64,000 nucleotides of DNA from contig NZ_CP047226.1 in assembly GCF_009867135.1 (NCBI RefSeq), positions 1,860,001 to 1,924,000 on the forward strand, written 5' to 3'. The DNA comes from Moraxella osloensis. GTDB lineage: Bacteria > Pseudomonadota > Gammaproteobacteria > Pseudomonadales > Moraxellaceae. A program made the translations under genes and the position numbers. The notes beneath the pieces were generated by a model that did not search any database, was not told the origin of the DNA, and saw only the letters and a list, made by a program, of their open reading frames with translations. Of the stretch, positions 17,001-25,806 are shown one piece after another (positions within the stretch are counted from its first letter, which is position 1; every line of letters begins with the position of its first letter).

Positions 17001-18182
17001 CAGGGCAATCGCACTATAAAGACTTACCAAACAACAACTGTTCGAGAAAAGACTTATTTTGCGAAGCCCGCATTTTACAACGTTTAACAGAAAGTTTTTC
17101 ATCACCATTGGCACGAATCAAATTTAACGCTGTTCTCGTCAGTAACGCCTTATTTGCCTTTTCATTACGTTCAAGGCTTTTCTGAGCATCTTCGCCATAG
17201 ATGACATCAAGCACCCAATGTTGGCTATTTTCAATTGACCAGTGATTACGAATCGTATCAGCAATGGTGGTTAAATCAGTTAGCGATGTTAGATAATAGC
17301 GACGCTCAGTCGTGACTTTACCTTTCATTTCACGGATAGATTCTACCATAACCACGGCATTAAGATTTGTCCATTGGTCTTTGCCTTGTAGCCAATCAAG
17401 GTGGGTCGATATGGCATACCGCCTTGTTTCAATGCGTCCGTGGTCTTTTTCGATAGTCTCAACCCTAGGAATTTTCTTGTTGTCAAACTGGGTATTTAGC
17501 CAAAGTGAAACGTCTTCATACAGGGTTTTGTGGTTATGCTTTAAGGCAAAGATGTAGTCTGCTTTGGCTTTGCTAATTTGTTTGGTGATGTCTTTTTGAC
17601 AGTAGATAGCATCAGCTGTCACGATACTACCGCTAATATCAATGCGTTTTAATAGCTGTGGCAAGGTGGTGATTTCGTTAGTTTTGTCGGCGATGTCGAG
17701 TTGAGCGAGTACCAGTTTGGTTTGACTGGCAAAGGCGGTAACCAGTTGCAGCGCATCTTCGCTTCTATGCCCACCTTGGACAAATTTGCCGTCAATGGCG
17801 ATGTGTGGGTGTGTTAGCTTTGTGTCGTTTATCCACTGACTAAAATGTTGGCTAAGTTCGTCTTGGTTAAGTCGTTTGAATACGTTGCCAAAGGTGTCGT
17901 GTGAGGGTATGCCATTGGTAAGGTCAAGAAATTGGGCAAACCACGCTTTGTTTTCATTACCAAAGTCTTCGATGTCTACCCAGTCAAGATAGCCACAGAT
18001 GACTGCACTTAGGGCAATGGTGAGTATGTTCCTAAGTGGGTGCAGTAAATTTTTGTTTTGTCGTCTTGGGTCAGTTATCTGAGCTAAATGGTCAATCGGA
18101 TTGGTGAGCATGAAGGTTCTCCTTTTTGCTCACAGTTTAATCTATTTTTGGATTTTAGGGGTTTTGTAGTGCGATTGCCCTG
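17001..18182 (-). mobile_element. ISAs1-family insertion sequence, 1182 bp
   Basis: 16-bp terminal inverted repeats CAGGGCAATCGCACTA (17001-17016) and TAGTGCGATTGCCCTG (18167-18182). A perfect 9-bp direct repeat GCGATATAT on both flanks (16992-17000 and 18183-18191) marks the target duplication. One intact transposase gene fills it. It lies between the interrupted HEPN-like gene and the ileS promoter, and leaves that promoter intact. Confidence 0.95.
17014..18111 (-). CDS. ISAs1-family transposase
   Basis: 365-residue DDE transposase with the family landmarks: N-terminal DPRRQNKNLLHPLRNIL (DDE_Tnp_1-associated domain), GIPSHDTFGNVFKRL near residue 67, first Asp in IAIDGKFV, second Asp in SIVTADAIYCQKD and C-terminal IRNHWSIENSQHWVLDV with the Glu. 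The frame is complete. The stop codon overlaps the terminal inverted repeat. The ATG at 18111 has AAGGAGAA just upstream on the minus strand. Confidence 0.95.
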   Translation of the reverse strand: MLTNPIDHLAQITDPRRQNKNLLHPLRNILTIALSAVICGYLDWVDIEDFGNENKAWFAQFLDLTNGIPSHDTFGNVFKRLNQDELSQHFSQWINDTKLTHPHIAIDGKFVQGGHRSEDALQLVTAFASQTKLVLAQLDIADKTNEITTLPQLLKRIDISGSIVTADAIYCQKDITKQISKAKADYIFALKHNHKTLYEDVSLWLNTQFDNKKIPRVETIEKDHGRIETRRYAISTHLDWLQGKDQWTNLNAVVMVESIREMKGKVTTERRYYLTSLTDLTTIADTIRNHWSIENSQHWVLDVIYGEDAQKSLERNEKANKALLTRTALNLIRANGDEKLSVKRCKMRASQNKSFLEQLLFGKSL

Positions 18183-18200
18183 GCGATATATTGATAAACT

Positions 18201-18229
18201 TTGTCAATCCCCCCATTTTCCCCTATAAT
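18201..18229 (+). promoter_or_regulatory. Sigma-70 type promoter of ileS
   Basis: TTGTCA (18201-18206), a 17-bp spacer and a perfect TATAAT (18224-18229). Predicted start near 18236, giving a leader of about 50 bases with GAGAG before the ATG at 18285. It lies 10 bp beyond the ISAs1 target duplication, so ileS-lspA-fkpB does not depend on ribF transcription. Confidence 0.75.
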
Positions 18230-18284
18230 ACCCTGTTATCAAAATTTTACATTCAAGACTATCAAGTTTCAAACCGAGAGTTAC

Positions 18285-21200
18285 ATGACCGACAACACTG
18301 ACAATCAGTCAACCGACTATAAAGATACCCTAAACCTTGCCGATACCGTATTTCCCATGCGTGGCGACCTTGCCAAACGCGAACCTAAATGGCTAGAACA
18401 ATGGTTTGCCGACGATGTGTATGCCCAAATTCGTCGTGCTCGCCAAGGTCGTGAAAAGTATGTATTGCATGATGGCCCTCCCTATGCCAACGGTCAGATT
18501 CACTTGGGTCACGTGGTAAATAAAGTGCTCAAAGACATGATTGTCAAATACAAGACGCTTGACGGTTATGACGCGCCGTATGTACCGGGTTGGGATTGTC
18601 ATGGATTGCCGATTGAGCAAAAAGTAGAAGGCATTATCGGTAAAGTGGGTCAACCCCATAAAGACAAAAGCAAAAACGGCGCCATCGTGACGTCAACCGA
18701 ATTTCGCGGTGCTTGCCGTGACTATGCCAAAAGCCAAATTGACCTGCAAATGGTCGATTTTAAACGCTTGGGTGTATTGGGTGACTGGGAAAATCCTTAT
18801 CTGACCATGAACTTCAAGCAAGAAGCTGATACGGTACGTGCATTGGCAGAAATCTATAAAAACGGGCATATCACTCGCGGTATGAAGCCGGTGAATTGGT
18901 GTTTGGATTGTGGTTCGGCGCTCGCAGAAGCGGAAGTGGAATATGAAGATAAAAAATCCGATGCGATTTATGTCGGTTTTGATATCGTCAACCGTGAGGC
19001 GTTAGCAGCGACTAAAGCAATTGATGGCGCTTTGCAGGCGGTGATTTGGACCACCACGCCTTGGACGCTGCCTGCCAATCAGGCGATTACCGCAAGCTCT
19101 GAGCTAGAATACTCCGTGGTAAAAGTCACGTTTAATAAACAAGCGTTTGCTATTCCTACTACCCTGGACACGCCTAATTATTTGCTTCGCCGTTTAACCA
19201 AAGACGATAAAACCGCTTTACAGGCAAGTGCATCTGACCCTTTGATTTGGGAAATGTTGCCGGAAAAACGCCACGAACCTGCCGTATTTGAGCCGTATTT
19301 CAAAAAAGCCCTTGAGCAAAAAGCCTTTGCGATTGTCGATAAAAAAACCAATGACATTATTGGCACGACCCGTTTTTATGATGATAACGTTGAAGAAAAT
19401 TCGATTGCAATTGGCTACACCTTTTTGACCCGTGAGTATTGGGGATCAGGGGCAAATGCTGAAATTAAATCGGCTATGCTAAACCACGCCCAACCGCAGC
19501 GAGAAACGATTTGGTTTCATGTTGCCCCCGATAATCAGCGTTCGGCTAAAGCGTTAGAAAAAATTGGCGCAACTTATCAAAAAACCGCTGACAACGGTTT
19601 GGGCGAGCGCTTGTTTTATCACATGGCAGGCGAAAAACCACAGCCGAAAATCAGCCATTTAATTGTCGCTTACAATTTAGTTGCGCATTTAATGAGTGTG
19701 TTTAACGCCAAAGAATATAGCGTTGTTGCCACCGTTAAAGGCGATGCGTTAACCGCACTTAAAGCCCAGCATCCATTGATTGCCGAGCGCCAAGTGCCGA
19801 TTATCACAGGCGACCACGTGACGGCGGATAGCGGTACGGGTTTGGTGCACACTGCGCCCGCGCACGGTGTCGATGACTATATGGTCGGGCAAAAATTTCA
19901 CTTACCCACCGAAAACCCAGTCGCAGGTAACGGCGTGTATTTGCCTGAAGCCAAAGTTTTTGTCGGCGAGCATATTTATAAAGCGCAACCAAAAATTATC
20001 GAAACGCTCAAAACCAGTGGGCATTTGCTCAAGCATGACGTGATTACTCACAGCTATCCGCATTGCTGGCGACACAAAACGCCAATTATTTTCCGTTCAA
20101 CGCCACAATGGTTTATCAACATGGAAAGCCAAGGTCTGCGTGAGCAAGCGTTGACCGATATTCCAAAGGTGGTATGGACGCCCAGTTGGGGACAAAATCG
20201 TATCGAATCGATGATGCATGGTCGCCCAGATTGGTGTATCAGCCGCCAACGTACTTGGGGCGTGCCGATTGCCTTTTTCATCCATAAAGACACGGGCGAT
20301 TTGCACCCAAATACGGCTGAGCTGATGGAAAAAGTCGCGCAAGTGATTGAGCAAGGTGGCGTGGAAGCGTGGTTTGATGCCGCGGCTGAAGACTTTATCG
20401 GGGACGATGCTAAAGAATATCAAAAATCGACCGATACGCTAGATGTATGGTTTGACTCAGGGTCAACCAATTTTACCGTGCTCGCCAATCGTCCTGACTT
20501 AGCCAATCCTGCGGATTTATACCTTGAAGGCTCTGACCAACATCGGGGTTGGTTTCAGTCGTCGCTTTTGGTGAGTGAAGCGATTTATGGTCGTCCACCG
20601 TACAAGCAAGTGTTGACGCACGGGTTTACCGTAGATGCCAAGGGCTATAAATTATCAAAATCCAAAGGCAATACCAAAGGCTTTGAGCCGCAAGAACTTG
20701 CCAATAAATATGGTATTGATATCGTGCGCCTATGGGTCGGCTCAAGTGACTACCGTTACGAGATGGCGGTATCGACTGAAGGCTTTGCGCGCACTACCGA
20801 TATGTATCGCCGTATTCGTAATACCATTCGCTTTTTACTGGCGAATACAGACGACTTTGACCCAGCGACCGACATGGTGGATGCTAGCAATTTGGTCAGC
20901 CTTGACAAGTACATTTTAAAACGCGCTGAAGCGGTACAGGCTGACATTCGCCAATCTTATACCAACATGGATTTTCACCAAGTCTGTCAAGCGGTGGTGG
21001 GTTTTTGTTCACAAGATTTGGGCGGTTTTTATTTAGACATCATCAAAGATCGTCAATACACCACCAAAGCCAATGGTGAAGCGCGCCGCTCAGCACAAAC
21101 CGCGATTTATCATATTGCCCATGCGTTATTGCGCTGGATTGCACCGATTTTGTCGTTTACCGCACAAGAAGCGTGGGAAATCTTAAAAGGTCCGCATACA

Positions 21201-21674
21201 AGCAATGGCAATGGCTACATCTTTACCGAAGAATGGTATGAATTCCCACCAGTGGTATTGGATGACGTGAGCGAATCGGATTGGCAAGCGATTTTGAATG
21301 TCAAAGAAACCGTCAACAAAGCCTATGAAATTGCGCGCACTGATAAAGTGATTAACGCCAATTTATCGGCTAATGTCACCGTGTATGCACCAGATACTAC
21401 CATGGCTTCACTCAATCGATTAGGCGATGAACTCAAATTTGTATTGATTTCAAGCCAAGCCAATGTAGCGACGTTAACCAACCAACCCAGCGATGTGACC
21501 TATACTGATGAAGACAACCAAGTTGCGGTAATGGTCAAGCCTGCCACGGGTGAAAAATGTATCCGCTGTTGGCACATTCGCGAGGATATCGGCATCAATC
21601 CTGCCCATCCGGAAATCTGTGGTCGCTGCGCCCAGAATGTCGAAGGTCAAGGCGAGGTGCGTAATTATGCCTAA
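18285..21674 (+). CDS. ileS: Isoleucyl-tRNA synthetase with a nested GNAT domain
   Basis: Charges tRNA-Ile and edits valine. Start at the ATG at 18285 (GAGAG 5 bases upstream; family-like [17 protein letters not shown]), giving 1129 aa against about 940 in E. coli. Landmarks: HLGH motif in [17 protein letters not shown] near 66-80, CP1 editing domain with [12 protein letters not shown] near 256, [20 protein letters not shown] near 509-528, KMSKS-type motif (here KLSKS) in [10 protein letters not shown], and a C-terminal four-Cys zinc site (CIRC and CGRC). About 155 residues (roughly 294-448) of a RimJ/RimL-like GNAT acetyltransferase interrupt the start of the editing domain in frame. lspA overlaps its stop by 8 bp. 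Confidence 0.97.
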   Translation: MTDNTDNQSTDYKDTLNLADTVFPMRGDLAKREPKWLEQWFADDVYAQIRRARQGREKYVLHDGPPYANGQIHLGHVVNKVLKDMIVKYKTLDGYDAPYVPGWDCHGLPIEQKVEGIIGKVGQPHKDKSKNGAIVTSTEFRGACRDYAKSQIDLQMVDFKRLGVLGDWENPYLTMNFKQEADTVRALAEIYKNGHITRGMKPVNWCLDCGSALAEAEVEYEDKKSDAIYVGFDIVNREALAATKAIDGALQAVIWTTTPWTLPANQAITASSELEYSVVKVTFNKQAFAIPTTLDTPNYLLRRLTKDDKTALQASASDPLIWEMLPEKRHEPAVFEPYFKKALEQKAFAIVDKKTNDIIGTTRFYDDNVEENSIAIGYTFLTREYWGSGANAEIKSAMLNHAQPQRETIWFHVAPDNQRSAKALEKIGATYQKTADNGLGERLFYHMAGEKPQPKISHLIVAYNLVAHLMSVFNAKEYSVVATVKGDALTALKAQHPLIAERQVPIITGDHVTADSGTGLVHTAPAHGVDDYMVGQKFHLPTENPVAGNGVYLPEAKVFVGEHIYKAQPKIIETLKTSGHLLKHDVITHSYPHCWRHKTPIIFRSTPQWFINMESQGLREQALTDIPKVVWTPSWGQNRIESMMHGRPDWCISRQRTWGVPIAFFIHKDTGDLHPNTAELMEKVAQVIEQGGVEAWFDAAAEDFIGDDAKEYQKSTDTLDVWFDSGSTNFTVLANRPDLANPADLYLEGSDQHRGWFQSSLLVSEAIYGRPPYKQVLTHGFTVDAKGYKLSKSKGNTKGFEPQELANKYGIDIVRLWVGSSDYRYEMAVSTEGFARTTDMYRRIRNTIRFLLANTDDFDPATDMVDASNLVSLDKYILKRAEAVQADIRQSYTNMDFHQVCQAVVGFCSQDLGGFYLDIIKDRQYTTKANGEARRSAQTAIYHIAHALLRWIAPILSFTAQEAWEILKGPHTSNGNGYIFTEEWYEFPPVVLDDVSESDWQAILNVKETVNKAYEIARTDKVINANLSANVTVYAPDTTMASLNRLGDELKFVLISSQANVATLTNQPSDVTYTDEDNQVAVMVKPATGEKCIRCWHIREDIGINPAHPEICGRCAQNVEGQGEVRNYA
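19164..19628 (+). other. GNAT acetyltransferase domain nested in the IleRS editing-domain region
   Basis: Protein region from [15 protein letters not shown] to GERLFYHM reads as a full RimJ/RimL-type GNAT fold. It has an N-terminal strand with [48 protein letters not shown] (acetyl-CoA-binding motif A, with WGSGA as the R/QxxGxA equivalent), [20 protein letters not shown] and a final strand LFYHM. Upstream (ELEYSVVKV) and downstream ([20 protein letters not shown]) the canonical IleRS sequence resumes without loss. The frame and codon style are the same as in the rest of ileS. The domain assignment is by motif; substrate and activity are unknown. Confidence 0.85.
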
Positions 21675-22215
21675 TACACAGGCAACGACTGCTGCCACTC
21701 ATTCATCCACTACCCTACCCGTCAACGGCAACAAAGCCATGATGTGGTATGGTATTGCAGTTTTGGCAATGATTATTGATCAACTCACCAAGTTGTACTT
21801 TGAGCACAACTACCAACTGTACCAAACCACGGCGATTATTGAGCCGATTTTTAACTTTACCCTTGCCCACAACCATGGCGCGGCGTTTAGTTTTTTGGCA
21901 GATAAAGGCGGCTGGCAAAAATGGCTGTTTAGCGCACTGGCACTGGCTGTTTCCCTTGGTATCATGGCGTATCTACGCAAAATACCCCAACAAGCCAAAT
22001 TATTGGCATTGGGCTTGTCATTGGTGATGGCGGGCGCTTTGGGCAATTTGATTGATCGGGTACGCTTGGGCTATGTGATTGACTTCTTGCATGTCCACTA
22101 TGGCAATGCGTGGCATTTCCCGATTTTTAATATAGCTGATGTGGCGATTAATATTGGCGTTGCATTGATTTTGATCGATGCGTTTTTATTAGAATCCAAA
22201 CGTAACACCCTTTAA
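21667..22215 (+). CDS. lspA: Lipoprotein signal peptidase (signal peptidase II)
   Basis: Inner-membrane aspartic protease that removes lipoprotein signal peptides after lipidation. 182 aa with four hydrophobic helices. Catalytic Asp residues lie in [16 protein letters not shown] and [11 protein letters not shown]. Start at the ATG at 21667, which overlaps the ileS stop (ATGCCTAA), so translation is probably coupled. The frame is open further upstream but that part lies inside ileS. The first 25 residues are polar and slightly longer than usual. Confidence 0.96.
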   Translation: MPNTQATTAATHSSTTLPVNGNKAMMWYGIAVLAMIIDQLTKLYFEHNYQLYQTTAIIEPIFNFTLAHNHGAAFSFLADKGGWQKWLFSALALAVSLGIMAYLRKIPQQAKLLALGLSLVMAGALGNLIDRVRLGYVIDFLHVHYGNAWHFPIFNIADVAINIGVALILIDAFLLESKRNTL

Positions 22216-22226
22216 TTTTTAGATGG

Positions 22227-22733
22227 ATGAACAACCGCATGAATCATGACATTATTACGCCAAACGAACAAACCCGCATCACTCAAGACTCAACCGTTGA
22301 TTTGCATTTTGAGGTCAGCTTAGAAAATGGCACCGTCATCGACTCAACTTTTGAGCGTGGCGAACCTGTTCGTTTGGTGGTGGGTGATGGCAGTCTGCTT
22401 GAAGGGTTTGAGAAGGTACTTATCAACTTGACAGCGGGTGACACGCGCACCGCATCGCTATCGCCTGAAGAAGCGTTTGGTGAGTGGAACCCTGACAACG
22501 TACAGACTTTTAGTCACGCCCAGTTTGCCGTGACGGGCAATCTGCCTGAAGTCGGCACTATGATGGAATTTGAAGACAAAGGCAAAACCACCCTCGTGGG
22601 TGTGGTCAGTGCCGTCACTGAAGACGCCATCAAAGTGGATTTTAACCATCCATTGGCAGGTCAAAATATACTGTTTAAAGTGCAGATTTTTAGAGTGACG
22701 CCAAAAGATAGTAAAGGTATCACACTAAGCTGA
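22227..22733 (+). CDS. fkpB: FKBP-type peptidyl-prolyl isomerase, FkpB/SlpA-like
   Basis: 168-residue cytoplasmic proline isomerase of the SlyD/FkpB group: VDLHFEVSLENGTVIDSTF near residue 28, LLEGFEKVLINLTAGD near 58, an IF (insert-in-flap) region and VDFNHPLAGQNILFKV near 137. It follows lspA by 11 bp in the conserved ileS-lspA-fkpB order. The usual next gene ispH is absent; a terminator follows instead. Confidence 0.92.
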   Translation: MNNRMNHDIITPNEQTRITQDSTVDLHFEVSLENGTVIDSTFERGEPVRLVVGDGSLLEGFEKVLINLTAGDTRTASLSPEEAFGEWNPDNVQTFSHAQFAVTGNLPEVGTMMEFEDKGKTTLVGVVSAVTEDAIKVDFNHPLAGQNILFKVQIFRVTPKDSKGITLS

Positions 22734-22786
22734 CATTCATCTGGCATTCAGCTGAATGGAAACTTTTAATAAAAATCACTGACAAT

Positions 22787-22819
22787 AAAAAACCGCTGAT
22801 TAACTCTCAGCGGTTTTTT
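22787..22819. terminator. Bidirectional terminator after fkpB
   Basis: Thirteen-bp stem AAAAAACCGCTGA / TCAGCGGTTTTTT with a 7-base loop, placed between convergent fkpB and the gene ending at 22828. Confidence 0.92.
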
Positions 22820-22827
22820 ATTGCCTA

Positions 22828-23505
22828 TCAATTAACCGTTTGGGTGTCATCGTCTGCCGCAGCACCTTCTTTAGCGTCTGATTGTTCTGTCAGTGTTGCA
22901 CGTTGCTCAAAACGTTCGCCCGTCGCTTTAATACCCCACACCAATTCCACAAAAGCGCGGTTATTGATAAGCGGCTCATCTTCAATAATCAAGAAATAGC
23001 CCGTTTTGTTGATCCATAAAAACACAATACTGGTATTGGGCATCAACATATCAATACTGGTAAAAAATGACACCCCATACCCATGTACCGCCCAACCGCG
23101 CTGCTGTTGGCGTTCTAAAAAGCCATAAAAATCGGCGGCGGCTACCGATAGCGTATCTGCTTCTTGCTGGGTAAAGCCCATTTTTGCTAGACAAAAGCCT
23201 TCATCTGATGCAATTACGACACGTCGACTCCCCGATAGACTCGCTGCTACATATTTTAAGAAATTATCCAGCTGCACGTGCGGAGCGACCACCCGCTTTT
23301 CAATGGTCTCAATCCAGCCTTCTTCGATAAACATATCTAGCCAAGTTTCACTATAGCGCTCACCCCATTCCCGTGCCGTCATACTTTCTTCAGGGGCGAG
23401 CACCGCTTGTAAGGCTAGTTGCTGCTCTGAGGGATTGGCGCTTGAAAAACCATGCAATACCCCGGCAGGGGTTAAAATTACATAGGTGTCGTTTTGTTCT
23501 GGCAT
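22828..23505 (-). CDS. Unrecognised protein with a possible Roadblock/LC7-like region
   Basis: 225 aa from the ATG at 23505 (AAGGA 7 bases upstream); a longer frame to 23577 lacks a ribosome site. There is no signal peptide or membrane helix. Residues about 80-190 (GSRRVVIASDEGFCLAKMGF, then AAADFYGFLERQ, IVFLWINKTGYFLIIEDEP) have the strand-helix pattern and the early DG-like EG turn of Roadblock/LC7 domains, but the match is weak. The C terminus is acidic (KEGAAADDDTQT). It lies 110 bp downstream of the gene at 23616 on the same strand, within a set that includes a clear Roadblock gene, which is the main support for the idea. Function unknown. Confidence 0.65.
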   Translation of the reverse strand: MPEQNDTYVILTPAGVLHGFSSANPSEQQLALQAVLAPEESMTAREWGERYSETWLDMFIEEGWIETIEKRVVAPHVQLDNFLKYVAASLSGSRRVVIASDEGFCLAKMGFTQQEADTLSVAAADFYGFLERQQQRGWAVHGYGVSFFTSIDMLMPNTSIVFLWINKTGYFLIIEDEPLINNRAFVELVWGIKATGERFEQRATLTEQSDAKEGAAADDDTQTVN

Positions 23506-23615
23506 GGTGTTTTCCTTAAATTTTGATAGACGGCAAAGGTAATGTTGTATGATACGTTGGTGAATGCAAAAGCTCATTCATCAATTGGGTTGCTAATTTA
23601 TCGAGTCGGTTAAGG

Positions 23616-24248
23616 TTAAGCGGCTTGCTTGGCAAAATATTCTTTGGTTTCAAGCCATTTGTCATTAAAATCCCATTTGTTTTTTGACATTTCCCACCAA
23701 ACCATACTAAATGCCAATCGGTCATGACAAACAACACAATGGTTAAAGAATTCTTCTTCGATTTCGGCAATTTGCTGGGCTTGGTCTTCAGGATCGTCGT
23801 CGTCTTCCATGATATCTAATAACGCAGCAATCGTCGTTTGTGCCACTACTTTTGAGTCATCGGTGGACACACGCAGCTGGTGTTGATAAGTGTTCATTGA
23901 AGGTGATACCAATACGCTCCAGCGCGTGGCGAGATGGCTTACTTTAAACACATACTCACCATGATTGACGCATTGGTCAAACCCTTGTAGCAGCGTTGGC
24001 GTTAGGTTTTCTCTGACTTGGTTGAGCATACGGTCACCAAAATAGGGCACGTCAAACCAACAACCATAAAACATATCGGCTAACGCACCTTGCAACGGCT
24101 CTTTTTCATCAAGCTCCATCGCTGCCATGATGCGACTGGTGTGGATATCCATGTTCATCGGTTGGTCAATCACTTGTCGACTATAGAGACGAAAACTAAG
24201 CCAAAGTTTGTGAAATTTTCTACGATTACGATTCGGCAATGAATACAT
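23616..24248 (-). CDS. Unrecognised cytosolic protein
   Basis: 210 aa. The ATG at 24248 is backed by GAGGA 6 bases upstream. The N-terminal 30 residues are basic (NRNRRKFHKLW); the middle is mixed alpha/beta with many Trp and Phe residues. Then comes an acidic run (DIMEDDDDPEDQ near residue 143) and a segment HCVVCHDRLAFSMVWWEM near 170-188. The Cys/His pair is not a recognisable metal site. No family was recognised. It is transcribed toward the gene at 22828 and separated from the upstream PAS/binding-protein pair by a terminator at 24397-24427. Confidence 0.65.
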   Translation of the reverse strand: MYSLPNRNRRKFHKLWLSFRLYSRQVIDQPMNMDIHTSRIMAAMELDEKEPLQGALADMFYGCWFDVPYFGDRMLNQVRENLTPTLLQGFDQCVNHGEYVFKVSHLATRWSVLVSPSMNTYQHQLRVSTDDSKVVAQTTIAALLDIMEDDDDPEDQAQQIAEIEEEFFNHCVVCHDRLAFSMVWWEMSKNKWDFNDKWLETKEYFAKQAA

Positions 24249-24396
24249 GTTGATTCCTCAAAAAATTAGCCTAATTATATAAAAAGTTATGTGACAAGGG
24301 TGAGGTATTAATGACTAGTGCTGTGAAAAACTGCCGCATTTATCCCCTACTATACTATTAAACTGGGTGGCAATCAAAACGCTTGAGCATAAAAAA

Positions 24397-24427
24397 AGCG
24401 CAACTCCATCTAAACATGAATTGCGCT
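24397..24427 (-). terminator. Terminator after the PhnD-like gene
   Basis: Seven-bp stem AGCGCAA / TTGCGCT with a 17-base loop, followed on the minus strand by seven T. Confidence 0.7.
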
Positions 24428-24454
24428 ATTGGGCAAGATGACAAGCTTGACCGA

Positions 24455-25201
24455 TTAATCCAATAAGGTATCCATCAAATCAATCATAAACTCGCCGTCT
24501 TCTTGGGTCATCGGCTCAAAACCATCGCTCATCCCCAATTCTTGTAAGACTTGTTCACCCTCTGCGGTGTCTTTTAAGCTTAATAAGGCATCGATAAATG
24601 GCCCACTGTCGGCAAAACTCTCTTTAACCAGTAACACATGGCTGATATCGCTCAAATCACTTTCAATCAATACCTGCATCTGCGATAAAGTCAAGCGTGA
24701 CAAGCTATGATAAACTTCAGATAAAAAGAATGCCGCATCGGCTTCGCCTTTAATCAAATTACGCGCAGCTGCTTGGTAAGTCTCGGTAACTTTCCAAGTA
24801 ATATCCGTTTCTAACAAATCCACGGCTTCTAGCAGACGAAGCCCAATTAATTTGACATCACGGTTGTCTGCCATGGCAATGGTGCAGCCTGCTTTTAAAT
24901 CATCAAGTGCTGCAATGCCGCTATCGGCTTTTGCAGCAATCACCATTTCATCAGATTTGCCCAGTGGACGCGCCACCGCGCGATAACCTTGCTCCCGAAT
25001 CATTGTCGCTGCGTCAAAGGGATTGGCATAGATAATATCCACGTTCTGCGCTTGGATTAAGTCGTTTTGTTCATGCGCAGACGCGGGTGTCAGTAAATGA
25101 ATGTGAATGCCGGATTTTTTTTGTAGCAGTGTATTTAGCATATGCCAGCCTGCAAAACGCTCAGGCGCGAAGTCAGGCGCAATGAGTAAATTAATTGTCA
25201 T
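24455..25201 (-). CDS. PhnD-like periplasmic-binding-protein fold without signal peptide
   Basis: 248 aa with the layout of PhnD/SsuA-type substrate-binding proteins: MTINLLIAPDFAPERFAGWH at the start, DIIYANPFDAATMIREQGY near residue 55, VARPLGKSDEMVIAAK near 75 and EADAAFFLSEVYHSL near 152. Unlike transport-linked relatives, it has no signal peptide or lipobox and begins directly with the first strand, so it should stay in the cytoplasm. Its ATG overlaps the stop of the PAS gene (TAATG), indicating translational coupling. No ABC permease or ATPase is nearby. A cytosolic ligand sensor is a reasonable inference; the ligand is unknown. Confidence 0.75.
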   Translation of the reverse strand: MTINLLIAPDFAPERFAGWHMLNTLLQKKSGIHIHLLTPASAHEQNDLIQAQNVDIIYANPFDAATMIREQGYRAVARPLGKSDEMVIAAKADSGIAALDDLKAGCTIAMADNRDVKLIGLRLLEAVDLLETDITWKVTETYQAAARNLIKGEADAAFFLSEVYHSLSRLTLSQMQVLIESDLSDISHVLLVKESFADSGPFIDALLSLKDTAEGEQVLQELGMSDGFEPMTQEDGEFMIDLMDTLLD

Positions 25202-25695
25202 TAGGCTTGCTCCTCTAGCATTTTGCGATACAGTGCTTCAGCTTGCGCGATTTTGCTGCGTGATGGTTTGCGTCGTACCGAGGTATAGCCAACCGTTTCG
25301 CCATGGCGGATATTGGGCACAGCCGTCGCATACACCCAGTAGTAGCTACCATCTTTGCACAAGTTTTTGACATAGCCATGCCATTTTTTGCCTGCTTCGA
25401 CTGTTTGCCACAAGTCTTTAAAGGCGGCTTTTGGCATTTGTGGATGTCGCAAAATATGATGCGGCGCGCCAATTAATTCATCACGGCTATAGCCACTGAT
25501 ATCCACAAAGGCATCATTAGCGTGGGTGATAATGCCATCTAAATCCACGCGTGAAACGATAAGTTTGCCATCGGGGTAAGGTAGCTCGTTTTCGGTGGTA
25601 TAAACGACACGACTTAAGCCATCTGAATAAGTCAGACGATGCGCTGTGGCATCGCCCGCCGGTTTGTCCATATCGGGTAATTGTACGGATTTCAT
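25201..25695 (-). CDS. Single PAS-domain protein, Aer-like
   Basis: 164 aa, almost all one PAS domain with close similarity to the FAD-binding PAS of the aerotaxis receptor Aer: IITHANDAFVDISGYSRDEL near residue 55, HHILRHPQMPKAAFKDLW near 78 and WHGYVKNLCKDGSYYWVYA near 104. There is no membrane helix, HAMP or methyl-accepting domain, so it would be a free redox or oxygen sensor. The C-terminal 20 residues form a helix (AQAEALYRKMLEEQA). Start at 25695. A triplicated 15-bp block lies in its leader (25707-25751). Confidence 0.85.
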   Translation of the reverse strand: MKSVQLPDMDKPAGDATAHRLTYSDGLSRVVYTTENELPYPDGKLIVSRVDLDGIITHANDAFVDISGYSRDELIGAPHHILRHPQMPKAAFKDLWQTVEAGKKWHGYVKNLCKDGSYYWVYATAVPNIRHGETVGYTSVRRKPSRSKIAQAEALYRKMLEEQA

Positions 25696-25706
25696 TACCT
25701 CTCCTT

Positions 25707-25751
25707 ATAAATTTTTGATGGATAAATTTTTGATGGATAAATTTTTGATTG
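25707..25751. repeat. Three tandem 15-bp units in the PAS gene leader
   Basis: ATAAATTTTTGATGG twice exactly and once with one change (25707-25721, 25722-25736, 25737-25751), between the Roadblock and PAS genes. Confidence 0.92.
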
Positions 25752-25806
25752 AGTCATGGTTGCTAATACGGGTGAAAGGCTGACAAAGTTAAAATGTTTG
25801 TAAGTT

